64,000 nt of DNA from Rhodococcus sp. 14-2483-1-2 (GCF_002259405.1 NZ_NPFW01000004.1:141070-205069); one strand, 5' to 3'. Shown: positions 7,720-19,249, counted from the first letter of the stretch. Notes: generated by a model not told the origin, from the letters alone. Made by a program: numbers and translations.

Positions 7720-9462
7720 TCAGAGCTCGCGCTCTCGGTCTTTGCCCATGTCGAGGCCTTCCGGCAGGTGCAGTCGCGCGAAGATGCGGGAGATGTCCGA
7801 CGGGATCGTTCTTCGGGTGGCGAGGCTGACGGCGATCATCGAGGCGAAGGCGACGGGGACGCTGACGGCGGCGGGGTAGCCGAGGATCGCTGCCGCCCAG
7901 CCGCCGAGGACGCCGTCGGAGATGGGGGTGACGACGGAGATCGACGCGGCGACGAGTGAGATGCCACCACCGAGGAGCAGTCCGGTCGCGGCTCCGGCTG
8001 CGGTGAGACCGCGCCACCAGATGCCCAGTACCAGCAGCGGGCACAGGGTGGATGCGGCGACGGCGAACACGAGCCCGACGGTGCGCGAAAGATCGAGTGA
8101 GACAACGCCGATCGACAGTGCCAGCGGCACGGCACCGGCCAGAACGGCAGCGACGCGGAAATCTCGGACCTTGCCCGAGAGGACGTCGGTACTGAGCACA
8201 CCGGCGATGCTGACCAGCAGGCCCGACGACGTGGACAGGAAGGCGGCGATGGCACCGGCGGCCACGAGTGCGGCGAGCAGTTGGCCCGGTATTCCGGACA
8301 GCACCGAGCCGGGCAGCAGCAGCACCGCTGCGTCGGATGCCCCGGTGATCAGCAGTTGTGGCACGTACAGCCGGGCGAACACTCCGAGCACCGTCGGGAA
8401 CAGGTAGAACATGCCGAGCAGCGCGAGGACGGTGAGCGAGGTCAGTCGCGCCGCTCGGCCGTCGGGGTTGGTGTAGAAGCGCACCAGCACGTGCGGCAGG
8501 CCGAGGGTTCCGAGGAACGTGGCCAGAATCAGCGAGTACACCTGATACAGCGGGTGTGCTCCGCCCAGTCCCCCGCCGGGCATAGCCCACGCCCGGTCGG
8601 TGGTCGGCGCTCCCGCGACGACGGGGACGGGCGATCCGGCGTCGAGTGTCAGCAACGTACCCGAGCCCAGCCGGTGTTCACCTGCGTCCAGCAGGACTCG
8701 CCCGTCGACGCTCTCGTCGTCGAGAGTCCCCGTCACGGTGACGACGATCGGCGAATCCACCTGTACGAGAACATCGATGGTGATGTCGACGGCGGTCTGT
8801 TCGGTCACCGTGGGTGGGGCCGGACTGCCGACGTCGCGGTCGTCGGAATAGAAATGCACGGCCAGCACCAGTGCCGGGATGGCGATTGCGGTGAGCTTGA
8901 GCCAGTACTGGAACGCCTGAACGAAGGTGATGGAGCGCATGCCACCGCCGACGACGTTCGCGATGACGATCAGCCCCACCGCCAGGGCACCGACCCAGCC
9001 GGGCACTCCGAGCAGAATGTTCAGGGTCAGGCCTGCGCCCTGGAACTGCGGCACCAGGTACAGCGCGCAGATGACCACGACCACCAGCATCGCCACGGTC
9101 CGCAACCACGGTGCGCCGAGCCGAAATTCGACGAAATCGGGCACCGTGTACGCGCCGCTCCTGCGCAGCGGTGCCGCGACGAACAACAGCAGACCCAGGT
9201 AGCCGGCGGTGAAGCCGACCGGGTACCACAGCGCATCGGCTCCGTACTTCGCAATCAGACCCGCAACCCCGAGAAAGGATGCAGCGGAGAGGTATTCACC
9301 ACTGATGGCGGCGGCGTTCCAGCGTGGCCCGACGGTACGCGAGGCCACCAGGAAGTCGGAGGTGGTGCGAGCCAGCCGAACTCCGTAGATACCGATGCCC
9401 ACCGTGGCCACGGCGGCCACCAGCAGCGCGATCACCGTCGCGATCGGAATGGATTGGTTCAC
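7720..9462 (-). CDS. second sodium:solute symporter with an extracytoplasmic insertion
   Basis: This SSS-family carboxylate symporter is about 580 aa and paralogous to the one at 5563. Shared marks are SGEYLSAASFLGVAGLIAKYG (in two halves), GGGMRSITFVQAF and GLPHVLVRFYTNPDG. It differs in an insertion of about 90 residues (roughly 204-295) between two helices: polar, beta-rich, with repeated Val/Thr/Asp patches. No DUF485 gene accompanies it. I placed the start at GTG 9462 (VNQSIPIATV...), where the first helix begins. An upstream in-frame start at 9546 would add 28 non-hydrophobic residues and overlap the divergent gene. The SD is weak, so the start is uncertain. Confidence 0.8.
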   Translation of the reverse strand: MNQSIPIATVIALLVAAVATVGIGIYGVRLARTTSDFLVASRTVGPRWNAAAISGEYLSAASFLGVAGLIAKYGADALWYPVGFTAGYLGLLLFVAAPLRRSGAYTVPDFVEFRLGAPWLRTVAMLVVVVICALYLVPQFQGAGLTLNILLGVPGWVGALAVGLIVIANVVGGGMRSITFVQAFQYWLKLTAIAIPALVLAVHFYSDDRDVGSPAPPTVTEQTAVDITIDVLVQVDSPIVVTVTGTLDDESVDGRVLLDAGEHRLGSGTLLTLDAGSPVPVVAGAPTTDRAWAMPGGGLGGAHPLYQVYSLILATFLGTLGLPHVLVRFYTNPDGRAARLTSLTVLALLGMFYLFPTVLGVFARLYVPQLLITGASDAAVLLLPGSVLSGIPGQLLAALVAAGAIAAFLSTSSGLLVSIAGVLSTDVLSGKVRDFRVAAVLAGAVPLALSIGVVSLDLSRTVGLVFAVAASTLCPLLVLGIWWRGLTAAGAATGLLLGGGISLVAASISVVTPISDGVLGGWAAAILGYPAAVSVPVAFASMIAVSLATRRTIPSDISRIFARLHLPEGLDMGKDREREL

Positions 9463-9536
9463 TGGACGGCGATCTGCTGATCGTGGATCCCAGCACCGAA
9501 ACTCATGTGGTGATCGGTTTCGCGGTGGGACACTGA

Positions 9537-10226
9537 GTGTGTGCACGTGCCGAGCGCGACCCGATGACGGTATCGGCGGCCGTCGCTGCGTGTCTGCCGT
9601 TCGCAGCAGGTGCTGTGTTCGCGCATCTGCCCACGGCCGCTGTGGCGGCCGGTCTCGGCTCTCTGAACACCGGTTCCGTGCTCGCTCGGTTCACTGCCGG
9701 ATGGCTGGCAGGCGTCGCGGCCGTCACCGCCGCGGGGCTGGTGGTCGTGGACACCGCAGTCCTGGCGTCGGACTCGTCCGGGTGGGTGCGGTGGCTGAGG
9801 GTGGCTCTCGGTCTCGCTCTGCTCGTTCTCGGCGTCCGCAAGCTGGTCGGGCGGGTGCGGAACGGCCCGGCGCAGGAAGAACCGGGGTGGGTCGGGACGG
9901 CCCGAAACCTCACCGGAGGCAAGGCTTTCGCCACTGCGTTCCTGCTCGGATCGGTGAATCCGAAGAGTGCCGTCATCGCGCTCTCCGCCGTCGCGGTGAT
10001 CGTCGACGCGTCCTCGGTTGTGGCCGTCCAGATCACGGCCGCGGTGGTGTTCGTGGTGGTGTCCAGCCTGGGCGTCGCTGCACCTGCCGTCGCGCTGCTC
10101 GTCTTCCGCGACCGTGCCCGACGTCCCATGAGCACCGTCGTCGACCGGTTCGTCGCGTACAGCGACGTCGTCTTGATCGCGATACTCCTGGCCCTTGGCC
10201 TGTACATGACAGTGAACGCTATCTGA
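9537..10226 (+). CDS. GAP/Sap-family small membrane protein
   Basis: The product is a 220-229 aa protein with six predicted membrane helices and a charged middle loop (about residues 95-125), resembling actinobacterial GAP proteins, some of which take part in glycolipid export in mycobacteria. GTG 9537 follows a ggtggga stretch. ATG 9564 would start just before the first helix (MTVSAAVAAC) and is an equally good choice. It is divergent from symporter 2 and convergent with the small membrane protein at 10239 (12 bp between stops). Substrate and role are unknown; the family call rests on topology and length. Confidence 0.65.
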   Translation: MCARAERDPMTVSAAVAACLPFAAGAVFAHLPTAAVAAGLGSLNTGSVLARFTAGWLAGVAAVTAAGLVVVDTAVLASDSSGWVRWLRVALGLALLVLGVRKLVGRVRNGPAQEEPGWVGTARNLTGGKAFATAFLLGSVNPKSAVIALSAVAVIVDASSVVAVQITAAVVFVVVSSLGVAAPAVALLVFRDRARRPMSTVVDRFVAYSDVVLIAILLALGLYMTVNAI

Positions 10227-10238
10227 TCATCGATCGAG

Positions 10239-10598
10239 TCAATCGTCCATCAAGACGGTGAAGTCGTGTTCGTTGCGTTCGGCTCTACGCACGTACATCC
10301 AGCCCACACCGAACAGCATCGGATAGATCGCTGCTCCCAGCACCACCCACGACAGCCCGATTCCCAGCAGCGGGACGTCGGTCACACGCGCGAGGAGCAG
10401 CCCCAGCAACGGAATTGCGAACAGAATCGACAGCGTCATCACCGCCAGGCGCACCGACAGCAACAGCTGCGCGCGAACCAGGCTACGGACCAGGGCGTCG
10501 CCGACCTCGGTTTGCTCCTGCACTTCGACACGAGTGCGCACCATCCGTGCGCCGCGACGTTGCGAGAGCACCACCCGCTGTCGGTGCGGCTGGCTCAC
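10239..10598 (-). CDS. small two-helix membrane protein downstream of the LytTR regulator
   Basis: This 119-aa protein has a basic N-terminal head (residues 1-25), an amphipathic segment, then two hydrophobic helices (about 50-72 and 78-100) and an acidic C-terminus ending LMDD. I do not recognise a named family. It begins 13 bp after the LytTR regulator gene and on the same strand, so it is probably the last gene of that operon. Its size and topology resemble accessory proteins of transporters or sensor kinases. A link to the nearby symporters is inference from position only. Confidence 0.7.
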   Translation of the reverse strand: MSQPHRQRVVLSQRRGARMVRTRVEVQEQTEVGDALVRSLVRAQLLLSVRLAVMTLSILFAIPLLGLLLARVTDVPLLGIGLSWVVLGAAIYPMLFGVGWMYVRRAERNEHDFTVLMDD

Positions 10599-10611
10599 TG
10601 CGTATTCCTCG

Positions 10612-11406
10612 TCACCGGGACGACCACGATTGCAGCGGCCCGCGGACCAGTCTGTCCTTGAGTTCTCTGGCGTGCCGTCGGCTCACCGGCAGTTCGCAGG
10701 CAGCGAGGTTTCCGCTGGCCCGCAGACACACCACCAGACCCGAACCGACGCTGCGGATCCCCGTGACCAATCGCAGCGAGACCAGGTACGAGCGGTGCAC
10801 GCGGAGGAATCCGGCATCGGCCCAGCGACTTTCGAGGGCCGAGATCGGTATACGCACCAGGTGCGAGCCGTTGGAAGTGTGCAACCTCGCGTAGTCGCCG
10901 TCGGCCTCCACCCACGCGACCGACGATCGGTGCACCAAGGTGGTGGTTCCGCCGAGTTCGACGGGGATGACCTCGTCGGCCGACGTGTCCGTCGACTCCG
11001 CGGGTCGACGCCGCGCCAGCAACACCCGGCGCAGTGCCTCGGTGAGCCGATCCTCTCGCAACGGCTTGAGCAGGTAGTCGACGGCACCGAGATCGAAGGC
11101 GGCCAGGGCCCGGTCGTCGTGGGCGGTGACGAACACGACGGCGGGTGGCCGCGCGAATGCCGACAGGATGCCGGCCAGTTCGAGGCCGTCGAGCCCGGGC
11201 ATGTTGATGTCGAGGAACACTGCGTCGATCGGTTGCGCGGAGGTCTGTTGCAGCTGCCGCAGTGCGGTGGTGGCGTCCTGCGCGGTGAACACCTCGGCGA
11301 CGGTGTCCTGCTGGCGCAGCAGAAAGGCGAGTTCGTCGAGTGCCGGGCGCTCGTCGTCGACGGCGAGGACGATCAACCCACGGCCGGGGGTGGCAGCCTG
11401 CGTCAT
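10612..11406 (-). CDS. LytTR-family response regulator
   Basis: The product is a 264-aa two-component regulator. Residues 11-125 are a receiver domain with the acidic pair at the DDE of AVDDERPALDE, phospho-acceptor Asp66 in VFLDINMPGLDG and the conserved Lys in DYLLKP. Residues 150-250 are a LytTR DNA-binding domain (WVEADGDYARLHT, FLRVHRSYLVSL), which binds direct repeats as a dimer. The ATG overlaps the stop of the sensor kinase gene by 4 bp, making a cognate pair. By analogy with BtsSR/YpdAB-type systems, which control carboxylate transporters, the symporters at 5563 and 7720 are the obvious candidate targets. Confidence 0.92.
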   Translation of the reverse strand: MTQAATPGRGLIVLAVDDERPALDELAFLLRQQDTVAEVFTAQDATTALRQLQQTSAQPIDAVFLDINMPGLDGLELAGILSAFARPPAVVFVTAHDDRALAAFDLGAVDYLLKPLREDRLTEALRRVLLARRRPAESTDTSADEVIPVELGGTTTLVHRSSVAWVEADGDYARLHTSNGSHLVRIPISALESRWADAGFLRVHRSYLVSLRLVTGIRSVGSGLVVCLRASGNLAACELPVSRRHARELKDRLVRGPLQSWSSR

Positions 11407-12575
11407 GCCCGCACACCCGGCCTGAATTTGGGCACCCGCATGCTCACTTTGGTGCCTGCGCCCGGTGCGGTGTCCACCACGAGACCGTAATCGTTCCCGA
11501 AGGCTGCCCGCAGCCGATCGTCCACGTTCGCCAATCCGACATGGGCCGCGTCCTCGGTGTGCAGACTTCCCGAGCGCAACACTTCGGGATCCATCCCCAC
11601 ACCGTCGTCCTCGATACTGATCACCGCGTCGGTGCCCTCGTCGGCGGCGATGATCGTCACTCGGCCGCCGTCGGCCTTACCGGACAGGCCGTGCCGGACG
11701 GCGTTCTCGACGAGCGGCTGCAGCGCGAGAAACGGCAGTGCTACGCCCAACACTTCGGGAGCGACCTGCAACGTGACCTGCAGGGAATCGCCGAAGCGGG
11801 CGCGTTCGAGCGTCAGGTACCGATCGATGTTGCGCAGCTCGTCCGCGAGCACCGTGAACTCGCCCGCGTTGCGGAACGAGTATCGGGTGAAGTCGGCGAA
11901 CTCGAGCACCAGCTCCCGCGCCCGATCCGGGTCGGTGCGCACGAACGACGCGATCGTGCCGAGTGCGTTGTAGATGAAGTGCGGGCTGATCTGTGCGCGC
12001 AGGGCCCGCACCTCGGCGCGGTCCAACCGCGCCCTCGACGCGTCGAGTTCGGCAAGCTCGATCTGACCGCAGGCGTAGCGCGCGACCTCGGCGATGGCCC
12101 CGAGCATGCCCGGTCCGGGCTCGGCGACGACAGCGGCGCCCAACACCCCGACCACCGGAGACTCGTCGACGACCAACGGCTGCACCACCAGCGCTCTGAC
12201 CTCGTGGATCGAACCGAGCGGCAGACGCACCAGGACGCGACGCTGCCCGTCCACGGCCCGTTTCGCCGCCTCGACGAAGGCCGGCGTCAGCTCGTCCCAC
12301 GGGCCGTCCCAGGCCAGCAGCGAACCGTCGGGATCGCAGATGCCCAGTGCGTCCGCACCCGTCAGCACCCGCAGATGCGGCGCGGCCGCGGCGGCCGAAC
12401 GAGCGTCGAGGCCGTCGCGCAGCGGCTTGGCCGCCAGCGAGGCGGTATGCAGAGTGGCGTGGACGGCGCGCTCGGCAGGTGTGGTCAGGTCCCGTCGCCC
12501 GCGCAGACTGATCACGGCGATCACCGAGACGATCACGGCCACGATCACCGCCATCGTTGCCAGTGCCGCGGTCAT
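11403..12575 (-). CDS. LytS-type sensor histidine kinase
   Basis: This 390-aa sensor kinase pairs with the LytTR regulator. I chose ATG 12575, which starts a single membrane helix (residues 1-24); a longer frame upstream lies antisense to nothing useful and is arginine-rich. Residues 60-170 form a GAF-like sensory segment. The His-kinase domain has phospho-acceptor His199 in QISPHFIYNALG, the hallmark of the LytS subfamily, followed by a HATPase_c domain with LVENAVRHG and DDGVGM. The start overlaps the lipase stop by 4 bp (ATGA), so kinase synthesis is coupled to the lipase gene. One helix and no large periplasmic loop suggest cytoplasmic or membrane sensing. Confidence 0.9.
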   Translation of the reverse strand: MTAALATMAVIVAVIVSVIAVISLRGRRDLTTPAERAVHATLHTASLAAKPLRDGLDARSAAAAAPHLRVLTGADALGICDPDGSLLAWDGPWDELTPAFVEAAKRAVDGQRRVLVRLPLGSIHEVRALVVQPLVVDESPVVGVLGAAVVAEPGPGMLGAIAEVARYACGQIELAELDASRARLDRAEVRALRAQISPHFIYNALGTIASFVRTDPDRARELVLEFADFTRYSFRNAGEFTVLADELRNIDRYLTLERARFGDSLQVTLQVAPEVLGVALPFLALQPLVENAVRHGLSGKADGGRVTIIAADEGTDAVISIEDDGVGMDPEVLRSGSLHTEDAAHVGLANVDDRLRAAFGNDYGLVVDTAPGAGTKVSMRVPKFRPGVRA

Positions 12576-13753
12576 CGCGCGCACGTGGTCGAGGTGGGCA
12601 CGTTCAGGAAGCGTTCGACGAGCCAGTCGACTCCGGTGCCGTTGGCGGCCAGTTCGGCATGGCCCTGCTCCGGTTCGGAGCGAAACTCGACGTCGTCGCC
12701 CAATGCGCAGGCCTCGGCCACCGCGTCGCGGGTCCACTGGGGATCGATGAGGTCGTCGCGTTCGCCGACCAGGACCAACAGCGGTACCCCGGTGCGGGAA
12801 GTCGGAACCGCAACCGATTCGAGCCATTGCGTCATCCGATCCGATGCCTCCTCGGAGTCCGGGAGAGCATCGGCCGGATCGAGGACGGCTCCGGCGTCGG
12901 CCTTGGAGAAGCCGAGGAGGTCACTGCAGGCGGTCAGTGCGGACACGTTGTCGGCGAACGTGCCGCGGATGTAATCCGAACGTTCGGCAGTCGGATCCAC
13001 GGCGTGCAGACCCTCGTAGAGATACGGCACCAGCAGTTGACGCGGCACGGTCTGCTCGGTCTCGGGTGCGAAGAATCGAGTGGCATCGGCCACCGGAGAG
13101 AGTGCCGCGGCACCGACCAGTTGCAGACCGTCGCCGTAGTCGTCACTGCGTTCGGCTGCCGCCCAGACTGCTTGTCCGCCTTGAGAAGTGCCTACTGCGC
13201 CCCACCTGGTGCCGACGTCGGGAACCACGTTGCGGGCCGCACGCACCGCGTCGATGACGTCGTACGCTGCGGCGTCGCGGTCGAGGTAGGCGGGATCTCC
13301 CGGCGTCCCGAGGCCCTGGTAGTCCGTCACCACGACCACCGTGCCGCGTTCGAGGAACGGCGTCACCAGGCCGATGGTGCCCAACAGGTTGGGGTACAGC
13401 GACGGCGCACACTCGTCGGTGACACCGGTGGTTCCGTGCCCGACGGAAACGATCGGCCAGCCTCCCGGTGGCGCAGACCCCTTGGGCACGAACACCGTTC
13501 CCGAGGTTTGCGTGCCGCCTCCGGTGATCCCGTCGGTGGTGCGGTAGACGATTTTCGTGGCGGTCCCGCCGAGGTAGGCGACACCGATGTCGACCTGTCC
13601 CAGCAGCATCGACGACACGATCTCACCGCGTTCGAGGCCTTCGGGTGCCGCGACCGCAGTGGGGGCGGCGTCGACGGGTTCGGCGGTGGGACTGCTGCAC
13701 GCGGCAAGGGCGAACACCAGTGCCGCGGCGACCACCGGTCCGGTCGACCTCAC
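12572..13753 (-). CDS. secretory lipase-like lipoprotein
   Basis: The product is a 393-aa exported alpha/beta hydrolase resembling secretory lipases (LIP family). GTG 13753 gives a signal peptide with a lipobox (FALAAC near residue 20), and an AGGAG lies 10 bp upstream. The nucleophile elbow is GTSQGG. An Asp in LVGERDDLI and a His in EQGHAEL supply the rest of the triad. Six or more Cys residues suit an extracytoplasmic enzyme. It begins 13 bp after the antiporter gene and overlaps the kinase gene by 4 bp. An ester hydrolase co-translated with a two-component sensor suggests the sensor may respond to its products, such as fatty or carboxylic acids (inference). Confidence 0.82.
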   Translation of the reverse strand: MRSTGPVVAAALVFALAACSSPTAEPVDAAPTAVAAPEGLERGEIVSSMLLGQVDIGVAYLGGTATKIVYRTTDGITGGGTQTSGTVFVPKGSAPPGGWPIVSVGHGTTGVTDECAPSLYPNLLGTIGLVTPFLERGTVVVVTDYQGLGTPGDPAYLDRDAAAYDVIDAVRAARNVVPDVGTRWGAVGTSQGGQAVWAAAERSDDYGDGLQLVGAAALSPVADATRFFAPETEQTVPRQLLVPYLYEGLHAVDPTAERSDYIRGTFADNVSALTACSDLLGFSKADAGAVLDPADALPDSEEASDRMTQWLESVAVPTSRTGVPLLVLVGERDDLIDPQWTRDAVAEACALGDDVEFRSEPEQGHAELAANGTGVDWLVERFLNVPTSTTCAR

Positions 13754-13766
13754 TGTCTCTGCGCTC

Positions 13767-15395
13767 CTACGGTGTACGTCGTGCGATGCGAGCCTCCGCC
13801 GCAATTTCTTCCACGTCCAAGCCATTCAACACTGCCCGCAGAGCTTCGTCTTCCAACTCCCCCGAGTCGCGGGCCGCGATGAGCGCCGCCCGCTGCGCGA
13901 CCAGCACGTTGTGCCGCAGCGAATCGAACAACGCCCCTGCCGCCGCGATCCGCTTCTCGCGATCCTCGGTCTCGTCGGCATCCAACCGAGCGCGCACCGA
14001 GCGTCGGACGCGCTCGATCACCTCGTCGACGCGCTCGGCGTCCACTCCGGCAATTCCGTCCTTCGCCGCGCGCTGGAGGTAGTCCTCTGCCGCCGTACGG
14101 GCAATGGCCTGCGAGAGCAGCCGCTGATTGTCGTTGCGCTGCTGCTCGAGTGGATCTGCGACGTCGAGTCGGCGGATCAACAGCGGAAGCGTCAGACCCT
14201 GCAGCAGCAACGTACCGACGGCAACGACGAAGGCCACGGCCTGAATCACTGCACGCCCGGGGAATTCGTCACCGAGCACCGTGGTCAGCGGCACACCGGC
14301 CGCTGCAGCGAGCGTCACCACCCCACGCATGCCCGCCCACGAGAGCACCAGGTTCTGCTGCCACGTGAGACCGGCCTCACCCGGCGACGATCGCCGGAAC
14401 AGCTTGCGGAGCACTGTGTTTCGACCGGAATTGACGAAGATCCACGCCGGCCGGACGGCCATCACCACCACGAGCACCAGCAACGCGTAGGCGAACACGT
14501 GGTGCACCGGCAGCCCTTCACGCTGGACTTCCTCGATGACGAACTTCAGCTGTAAACCCATGTAGGCGAACACGAATGCTTCGAGCAGAAGATCCAGCGT
14601 CGGCCACACCTGGCGTTCCTGCACCCGGGTGGAGACCGACACGTCGGCGGTGACGCGGCCCAACACGAAACCGGCGGTGACGACAGCGAGCACACCGGAG
14701 GCATGCAACTCCTCGGCCGCCAGATACGCCGTGAACGGCAGCACCAGACCGAGCACGGTCTCCAGCGCCGAGTCCGCGATGCGATTGCGGACGAACCGCA
14801 CGATGCGAGCCAGGACCAGCCCCACGAGTACGCCGCCCGCGATCTCGTACAGGAAGAACAGCACCGGTGAACCCAGTTCGATCCGACTGCCCGTCACCGA
14901 CGCCACGGCCAGAGTGAACAGAGTCAACGCGGCCGCGTCGTTCACCAGAGACTCGCCGGTGAGGATGGCCATCATCCGAGCAGGCAGGCCGAGCTTGCGG
15001 CCGACGGAGACCGCGGACACCGCGTCGGGCGGGGCAACGACGGCACCGAGCACCAGCGCCGCGCCCAGGGTCAGTTCCGGGATCAACAGATTTGCGAACC
15101 AGCCGACCACGAACGTCGTCACGATCACCATGACCAAACCGAGCCGGAGAATCTGGCCGAGGTTGCGCCGAAAGGTGACGAACGAGAAATCCAACGCGGC
15201 GGAGTACAGCAGCGGCGGAAGCACCACGCCGAGGATCAGCTGGGGCGAGAGACTGACGTGCGGTACTCCGGGAACGAACGAGGCAATGGATCCGACGGTG
15301 ACCAGGACGAGCGGGACCTGCAGGTCGATGCGCCTGGCGAAACCGGCGACCGCGATCGCGAAGATGACTACGAGAAGAAGAATCGGTCCGTCCAC
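13767..15395 (-). CDS. CPA1-type Na+/H+ antiporter
   Basis: This 542-aa protein is a cation:proton antiporter of the NhaP/CPA1 family. Twelve or so helices occupy residues 1-415, with the ion-binding signature around VVAPPDAVSAVSVGRKLG (about 120-138) and ESLVNDAA (about 149-156). Residues 420-542 form a soluble, helical, charged tail that probably regulates activity. The start is GTG at 15395. It exchanges internal Na+ (or K+) for protons and so sets cytoplasmic pH and sodium. That matters for the Na+-coupled symporters nearby. It lies between the antitoxin-like gene (77 bp upstream) and the lipase (13 bp downstream) in a same-strand array. Confidence 0.9.
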   Translation of the reverse strand: MDGPILLLVVIFAIAVAGFARRIDLQVPLVLVTVGSIASFVPGVPHVSLSPQLILGVVLPPLLYSAALDFSFVTFRRNLGQILRLGLVMVIVTTFVVGWFANLLIPELTLGAALVLGAVVAPPDAVSAVSVGRKLGLPARMMAILTGESLVNDAAALTLFTLAVASVTGSRIELGSPVLFFLYEIAGGVLVGLVLARIVRFVRNRIADSALETVLGLVLPFTAYLAAEELHASGVLAVVTAGFVLGRVTADVSVSTRVQERQVWPTLDLLLEAFVFAYMGLQLKFVIEEVQREGLPVHHVFAYALLVLVVVMAVRPAWIFVNSGRNTVLRKLFRRSSPGEAGLTWQQNLVLSWAGMRGVVTLAAAAGVPLTTVLGDEFPGRAVIQAVAFVVAVGTLLLQGLTLPLLIRRLDVADPLEQQRNDNQRLLSQAIARTAAEDYLQRAAKDGIAGVDAERVDEVIERVRRSVRARLDADETEDREKRIAAAGALFDSLRHNVLVAQRAALIAARDSGELEDEALRAVLNGLDVEEIAAEARIARRTP

Positions 15396-15472
15396 CCCGA
15401 CGATTGTGCCGTCAGCCGCACCCTGGGGTACGACCGACGGCCACGATCACCGATGCGGGAGACCGAAAGGTC

Positions 15473-15661
15473 CTACTTGTCCGGAATTGCCTTCTTGACT
15501 GCGTCCTGAACCTTGTCGACCTTGTCTGCGTACTTGCCGCCGGTCTTGTTGTCGATGAAGTCCCCCGCCTTCTCCACGACGTCGTCGATCTTGTCCGAGT
15601 TCTCGGCCGCAAGGTCCTTGCCCTTGTCGACCATGCCCTTCAAATTGTCTGCGAAGCCCAT
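15473..15661 (-). CDS. Rv0909-family antitoxin homologue
   Basis: The product is a 62-aa, highly charged, helical protein (MGFADNLKGMVDKGKDL..., with KTGGKYADKVDKVQDAV near residues 39-55), matching the short Rv0909/MT0933 antitoxin family. A strong SD (AGGAGAG) precedes the ATG. As in M. tuberculosis it follows ctpE directly (42 bp). The usual next gene, the Rv0910 toxin, is missing here and a Na+/H+ antiporter takes its place; the toxin homologue is at 5050-5481. The protein also resembles CsbD/stress-type small helical proteins, so an antitoxin function is not assured without its partner. Confidence 0.78.
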   Translation of the reverse strand: MGFADNLKGMVDKGKDLAAENSDKIDDVVEKAGDFIDNKTGGKYADKVDKVQDAVKKAIPDK

Positions 15662-15703
15662 GAAACTCTCCTGCCGGTCGGGTGCAACGGAACACCCGAA
15701 AGC

Positions 15704-18100
<2,397 letters not shown>

Positions 18101-18124
18101 GCGTGCAGCTTAAACCCGGTCCGG

Positions 18125-19249
18125 TCAGCCCAGCCGAGCCCACCAACGATCGTCGTGCAGCGTTCGCGTGCCGTCGATTCGCTGCCCCGGCATCGGCACC
18201 GCCACCTGAACTCCGACGTCCTGCGCAGCGGCGTGCAGGCGCACGATCGGCTCGGACCAGGGGTGGAAGGCGAGATTGAACGTGGCCCAGTGAATCGGGA
18301 CGAAGATGCCCGACGCCGTCAGATCGATGTGCGCCGTGACCGCTTCCTCGGGATTCATGTGGATGTCCGGCCACCGGACGTCGTAGGCCCCGACGGGCAG
18401 CAGCGTCAGGTCGAAGGGGCCGTAGTTGCTGCCGATCTCGGCGAACTTCGGTGTGTAGCCGGTGTCGCCGCCGAAGAAGACGCGTCGAACCGGACCGGCG
18501 AACGCCCAGGATGCCCACTGCGTCGAGTCCCGGGTCAGGCCGCGACCGGAGAAGTGCCGAGCCTCGGTGCAGGTGACGGTGAGGCCGCCGAGGTTCGTCT
18601 GCTCGTCCCAGTCCAGCTCGATGATGCGATCGTCGGGCACCCGCCACTTGCGCAGGTGCGCACCGATGCCGAGCGGCACGACGAACGGGGCCGACTGTGT
18701 GCTCGCCAGCTTCTGCACCGTCGCCTTGTCCAGGTGGTCGTAATGGTCGTGGGAGATGACGATGGCGTCGACCTTCGGCAGATCGGTCAGCTCGACCGGC
18801 GTCGGATGCAGGCGCGCGGGCCCCACCACCGACGACGGCGAGACGCGATTGCTCCACACCGGATCGGCGAGGACCCGATAGCCGTCGACCTCGATGAGCA
18901 CACTCGAATGGCCGTACCAGGTGACGGCCAGCTCGCCCGCGTCCACCGGCGCGATCGGCGGTGCCAACGGAATCGGACGCTGCGGCCTGCCCTTGCCGCG
19001 TTCGGTGACGAGCGAGACGAACATGTTCTGCTGTCCCTTCTCGCCCCGCCCCGGTACGTAGCTGGAACTGGGGTCGGAGTTGTGGAACCGGCGATCGCGG
19101 TAGCGCGGAGACGCGGCGGCGTAGGGGGTGATGTGCACGCGTCTGGCACCGATGGCCGACGGCAGACCCCACAGCGCACGCGCCAACCATGCCCCGCTCA
19201 ATGCTGCCGTGGCTCCCAGAACGAACTTCGTCTTCGTCACGGCCACCAC
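18125..19249 (-). CDS. membrane-anchored metallo-beta-lactamase-fold hydrolase (Rv0906-like)
   Basis: The product is a 374-aa MBL-fold protein related to NAPE-phospholipase-D-type and UlaG-like enzymes. An N-terminal hydrophobic stretch (about residues 8-30) suggests a signal or anchor. The metal site is SHDHYDHLD (HxHxDH), followed by a His in CTEARHFSGRG, Asp in FFGGDTGY, and His in VPIHWATFNLAFHPW. It corresponds to Rv0906, upstream of ctpE as in M. tuberculosis. The start is a GTG at 19249; a second GTG nine bases downstream is also possible. It is divergent from htpG, sharing an 85-bp promoter region. The substrate is unknown; a phospholipid-type ester is the family guess. Confidence 0.85.
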   Translation of the reverse strand: MVAVTKTKFVLGATAALSGAWLARALWGLPSAIGARRVHITPYAAASPRYRDRRFHNSDPSSSYVPGRGEKGQQNMFVSLVTERGKGRPQRPIPLAPPIAPVDAGELAVTWYGHSSVLIEVDGYRVLADPVWSNRVSPSSVVGPARLHPTPVELTDLPKVDAIVISHDHYDHLDKATVQKLASTQSAPFVVPLGIGAHLRKWRVPDDRIIELDWDEQTNLGGLTVTCTEARHFSGRGLTRDSTQWASWAFAGPVRRVFFGGDTGYTPKFAEIGSNYGPFDLTLLPVGAYDVRWPDIHMNPEEAVTAHIDLTASGIFVPIHWATFNLAFHPWSEPIVRLHAAAQDVGVQVAVPMPGQRIDGTRTLHDDRWWARLG

